The notes under the pieces were generated by a model, which was not told where the DNA came from, did no database searches, and saw nothing but the letters and a program-made list of their open reading frames with translations. The position numbers and the translations under genes were made by a program. From Kaistella palustris DSM 21579 (GTDB lineage: Bacteria; Bacteroidota; Bacteroidia; Flavobacteriales; Weeksellaceae), in contig NZ_KE383813.1 in the NCBI RefSeq assembly GCF_000422265.1, positions 297,919 through 361,918 on the forward strand: a stretch of DNA of 64,000 nt, read 5' to 3'. Shown piece after piece: positions 61,305 through 64,000 of the stretch; the stretch's first letter is position 1; each line of letters starts with the position of its first letter.

Positions 61305-61312
61305 TAACTTTG
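61305..61312 (+). promoter_or_regulatory. -7 box of the helicase gene, four bases from its ATG
   Basis: TAACTTTG is an exact TAnnTTTG match at 61305-61312, and the ATG is at 61317. Transcription would start at or just after the start codon, implying a leaderless message. Confidence 0.55.
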
Positions 61313-61316
61313 TATC

Positions 61317-62624
61317 ATGGAAATTGAAAAAGTTATTGCAAACCTACAGATCGAGGAACTGAATCAGATGCAGAAATCCGCCTATAAAGCAGCGGAAAAC
61401 CAGAAAGACCTTATTCTTCTTTCACCAACAGGCTCAGGGAAGACGCTCGGTTTCCTTTTCCCCCTTTTAAGGAACCTGCGCGATGAAGAAGCGGGAATCC
61501 AGGCGCTGATCATGGCTCCCTCCCGTGAGCTCGCGCTGCAGATCGAGCAGGTTTTCAAGAGTATGGGTACAACCTATAAAGTTTCTGTGTGTTATGGCGG
61601 CCACAACAAAAAAATTGAAAAGAACAATTTTATACAGGCACCCGCTGTGCTGGTGGGAACTCCGGGCCGAATCGCGTACCATTTAAAAAATGAAAATTTC
61701 GATCCTACCACGATCAACACTTTGGTATTGGACGAGTTCGATAAAGCGCTGGAATTTGGTTTCCAGGAAGATATGGAGTTTATAATCGGTGCAATGCCTA
61801 ATATTTCCCAAAGGATCCTTACTTCGGCTACGGCAATGGAAGATATTCCAGAATTTACGGGTTTAAAAGATGCGGCGACAATAGATTTTTTAAAAATAAA
61901 AGCATCAGAACCGGATCTTACGTTAAAAAAAGTACTTACTACATCTGAAGAAAAACTCGATACACTTTTTCACTTGCTGTGTAAAATCGGCAACAGGCGC
62001 TGCCTGATTTTCTGCAATCACCGCGATGCTGTTGACCGCATTTCGGAATTGCTGCGCGGGAAAGGAATCCCTCGCGAAACATTTCACGGCGGCATGGAGC
62101 AGGACGAGAGAGAACGCGCACTGCTGAAGTTTAAAAACGATTCGTCACGAATTTTGATTACCACCGACCTTGCCTCCCGAGGACTTGATATTCCTGAAGT
62201 GGAATCAATAGTGCATTATCAACTTCCGCCGAAGGAAGACGCCTTCATTCACCGAAACGGGCGCACGGCGCGAATGCATGCGCAGGGTTCTGTATACCTC
62301 ATCATGACAGAAGATGAAAACCTGCCTTTCATTAAAAAAAGCATTGAAACAGAAAATCTGTCAGGTGATTATAAAATTCCGGCTAAAACACCTTTCCAAA
62401 CGATTTATATAAGCGCAGGCAAAAAGGATAAAGTGAACAAAGTAGATATCGTAGGTTTCCTGATCAAAAAAGGGATGCTCGAAAAAGATGATATCGGACT
62501 CATCGAGGTAAAAGATACAGCGTCTTATGTAGCGGTAAACCGGAAAAAGACCGTCGCGCTATTAAAAACGCTAGTTGGCCAGAAGCTTAAAAACAAGAAA
62601 CTGAAGATCGAATTTGCTAAGTAA
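61317..62624 (+). CDS. DEAD-box-type ATP-dependent RNA helicase with DEFD motif
   Basis: A 435-residue helicase with both RecA-like domains. Q-motif region 9-20, Walker A PTGSGKT (37-43), PSREL (68-72), TPGR (115-118), motif II DEFD (139-142), SAT (170-172), then DLASRGLD and HRNGRTAR in domain 2. Motif II reads D-E-F-D instead of D-E-A-D. A C-terminal region of about 70 residues (KKDKVNKVDIVGFLIKKGML) resembles the DbpA RNA-binding tail. It probably acts in RNA metabolism or ribosome assembly. The ATG is at the probable transcription start. Confidence 0.9.
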   Translation: MEIEKVIANLQIEELNQMQKSAYKAAENQKDLILLSPTGSGKTLGFLFPLLRNLRDEEAGIQALIMAPSRELALQIEQVFKSMGTTYKVSVCYGGHNKKIEKNNFIQAPAVLVGTPGRIAYHLKNENFDPTTINTLVLDEFDKALEFGFQEDMEFIIGAMPNISQRILTSATAMEDIPEFTGLKDAATIDFLKIKASEPDLTLKKVLTTSEEKLDTLFHLLCKIGNRRCLIFCNHRDAVDRISELLRGKGIPRETFHGGMEQDERERALLKFKNDSSRILITTDLASRGLDIPEVESIVHYQLPPKEDAFIHRNGRTARMHAQGSVYLIMTEDENLPFIKKSIETENLSGDYKIPAKTPFQTIYISAGKKDKVNKVDIVGFLIKKGMLEKDDIGLIEVKDTASYVAVNRKKTVALLKTLVGQKLKNKKLKIEFAK

Positions 62625-62656
62625 AGATTCGCACTTTTATTCCCATTTTAATTATA

Positions 62657-62664
62657 TAAATTTG
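62657..62664 (+). promoter_or_regulatory. Candidate -7 box for the MerR gene
   Basis: TAAATTTG, TAnnTTTG match, 20 bp before the ATG at 62684. Confidence 0.5.
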
Positions 62665-62683
62665 TAGCTGTCACTCCTACAGT

Positions 62684-63025
62684 ATGAAAATCAATTTACC
62701 GGACAAACTTTATTATTCGATAGGCGAAGTTGCCAGGGCATTTGATGTAAATGCCTCACTGATCCGGTACTGGGAACAGGAGTTCCCAATCATTAAACCC
62801 AAAAAAAACAATAAGGGAAACCGATATTTTACACCGCTGGACATCAAAAACCTGCAGATCATCTACCATCTTGTAAAAGAAAAAGGATATACGCTGGACG
62901 GTGCGAGAATCGCTCTGACAACAAATTCAAAGATTTCCGAAACGGTAAGCATCATCAACCGGCTCGAGTTTGTAAAAGCTGAACTTGAAAAACTGAAGGA
63001 TTCATTAGTGGAAACCAGTGAGTAA
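62684..63025 (+). CDS. MerR family transcriptional regulator
   Basis: A 113-residue regulator with the MerR helix-turn-helix (YSIGEVARAFDVNASLIRYWEQEFPIIKP) and a C-terminal coiled-coil helix (about 80-110) for dimerisation. It lacks metal- or drug-binding cysteines, so the ligand is not visible. This short form without a ligand domain is widespread in Bacteroidota. Its target is not apparent. Confidence 0.92.
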   Translation: MKINLPDKLYYSIGEVARAFDVNASLIRYWEQEFPIIKPKKNNKGNRYFTPLDIKNLQIIYHLVKEKGYTLDGARIALTTNSKISETVSIINRLEFVKAELEKLKDSLVETSE

Positions 63026-63089
63026 AATTCAGGTGTTTTTCCCAGGATAAACTGTTGATTAAACGGTAGTTATTAATCTCACAACGTTG

Positions 63090-63097
63090 TAAATTTG
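63090..63097 (+). promoter_or_regulatory. Candidate -7 box for the HhH gene
   Basis: TAAATTTG, 15 bp before the ATG at 63113. Confidence 0.45.
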
Positions 63098-63112
63098 AGT
63101 GAAAATACTGCC

Positions 63113-64000
63113 ATGAGGTTCAAATTTCCCCTCGCCGCCGCTAAAAATTATTTTTTAGGTCTGGCCACTTCCGGCGCAGTACTGTTTGCCGGTCTTTTTT
63201 ACTTTAATGCCAAAAAAAATGCTCCGCAATCGCCAAACGGTAATTCTGTGGAATACCTTCTGTCGGAAAAAATTCCTTTACAAAATTTTGATCCCAATGC
63301 GCTTGATGAAAACGGCTGGAAAAATCTCGGTTTTTCTGAAAGGCAGATTGCTACGATCTTAAAGTACAAAGGAATTGTGGGTGGAAGTTTCAGTTCGAAA
63401 GAACAGCTGCAAAAATGCTATTCAATTTCCGCCGAGAAATATGGCGAACTTCAGCCTTACATTCTACTTCCCGAGAATTCTGTGCGATATTCCGGGAATT
63501 ATTCCCCAAACCGCAGTTTCAGAAACAACTCCGGTTTTACTCCGTATCATAAAAAAGAACTGCGTATTCACGGCAAATTTAATCCCGATCAGTTTACCGC
63601 AGCAGATTTTGTACAGATGGGTTTTTCCGAAAACCAGGCAAACTCTATTTTAAAATATAAAAATTATTTGGGCGGAAGTTTTCAAAGCAAAGAAAAATTT
63701 AAAGCCTGCTTTATCATCAGTGATGATAATTACCGCAAAATGGAACCTTACCTGCTGCTTCCTGCAACGGCGCCGGAAAATTCATCATTTTCTTACAAAA
63801 ATATCCCATCCGAAAAAGCCAGGACAGCATATACCAGTTTTGATCCAAATTCAACCGATTTGGAAGGATGGCGAAAACTTGGATTCTCGGAAAAGCAGGC
63901 ACAGGTGATCATCAATTACCGTGACAGGAATTTGCGTGGCAGTTTTAAGTCCTTAGAAGATATACAGCGTTGTTTTGTGATCTCCCCCGAAAAATTTCAG
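63113..64000 (+). CDS. Helix-hairpin-helix (ComEA-like) repeat protein, partial at window end
   Basis: An open frame from ATG 63113 to the window edge with no stop, at least 296 residues. A membrane segment lies near residues 16-33, followed by at least three copies of a roughly 75-residue unit with the pattern FDPN - x - W/F - LGFSExQA - I-x-x-YK - GGSF-x-S-x-x - C-x-I-S (for example WKNLGFSERQIATILKYKG, FVQMGFSENQANSILKYKN and WRKLGFSEKQAQVIINYRD). These are HhH units of the ComEA type. It may bind DNA outside the cytoplasm, perhaps for uptake. The 3' end lies outside the window. Confidence 0.8.
   Translation, partial: MRFKFPLAAAKNYFLGLATSGAVLFAGLFYFNAKKNAPQSPNGNSVEYLLSEKIPLQNFDPNALDENGWKNLGFSERQIATILKYKGIVGGSFSSKEQLQKCYSISAEKYGELQPYILLPENSVRYSGNYSPNRSFRNNSGFTPYHKKELRIHGKFNPDQFTAADFVQMGFSENQANSILKYKNYLGGSFQSKEKFKACFIISDDNYRKMEPYLLLPATAPENSSFSYKNIPSEKARTAYTSFDPNSTDLEGWRKLGFSEKQAQVIINYRDRNLRGSFKSLEDIQRCFVISPEKFQ

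Overview
The window is a chromosomal segment from a member of the Bacteroidota, most likely a Weeksellaceae bacterium of the Chryseobacterium/Kaistella type. The evidence is type IX secretion sorting domains at C-termini, the flavobacterial promoter signature (TTG/TTTG, then TAnnTTTG about 20 bp later) upstream of many genes, start codons without Shine-Dalgarno sites, low GC, and a class A2-type beta-lactamase next to Bacteroidota housekeeping genes. The genus is an inference from protein character, not from a 16S gene; the window has no rRNA operon.

Layout. 1-6.4 kb (+): a Gfo/Idh oxidoreductase, a class A beta-lactamase, two tandem M23 peptidases, a 3-hydroxyacyl-CoA dehydrogenase, a polytopic membrane protein and a small acidic protein. 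6.4-11.5 kb (-): META-domain lipoprotein, pheT, dnaN, DUF2490 protein. 11.6-16.3 kb: a short minus-strand transcription unit, uvrA, a SET-domain protein, a secreted repeat protein and tRNA-Arg. 16.4-24.7 kb: M28 peptidase, a PIN/RHH toxin-antitoxin pair, then a mutagenesis-type group (DnaE-like polymerase, DinB and a divergent XRE/S24 repressor) with a HigBA module and a dispersed repeat between the two polymerases. 24.7-31 kb: AraC regulator, alanine racemase-family protein, GNAT, universal stress protein, di-heme cytochrome, two poorly known proteins. 31-38 kb (-): LigD, a second UvrA-type protein, and a GluR0-like ligand-gated channel. 38-43 kb: tRNA-Ser, crcB, trxB, holA, an HsdR_N-like protein, NhaC, HAD phosphatase. 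43-53.5 kb: cupin, dienelactone hydrolase, then scoB and scoA separated by about 7.2 kb holding an ABC exporter, a membrane protein, an AraC-controlled four-gene operon and a second HigBA module. 53.5-64 kb: repeats, rplS, three type IX cargo proteins (one an M36 metalloprotease), rpsA, a DEAD-box-like helicase, a MerR regulator and a helix-hairpin-helix protein cut by the window edge.

DNA maintenance is unusually well represented: dnaN, holA, uvrA, a UvrA2-like protein, LigD, DinB, a second DnaE-type polymerase and an S24 repressor. The strongest non-obvious observations are: the S24/DinB/DnaE group with a dyad operator in the divergent promoter; two paralogous HigBA modules with matching promoter/operator layout, one apparently starting its toxin at CTG; a decayed copy of the scoA 3' end on the far side of the second HigBA, which explains part of how scoA and scoB were separated; a short minus-strand transcript upstream of uvrA with its own promoter, 16-codon frame and terminator; and several dispersed repeat families.
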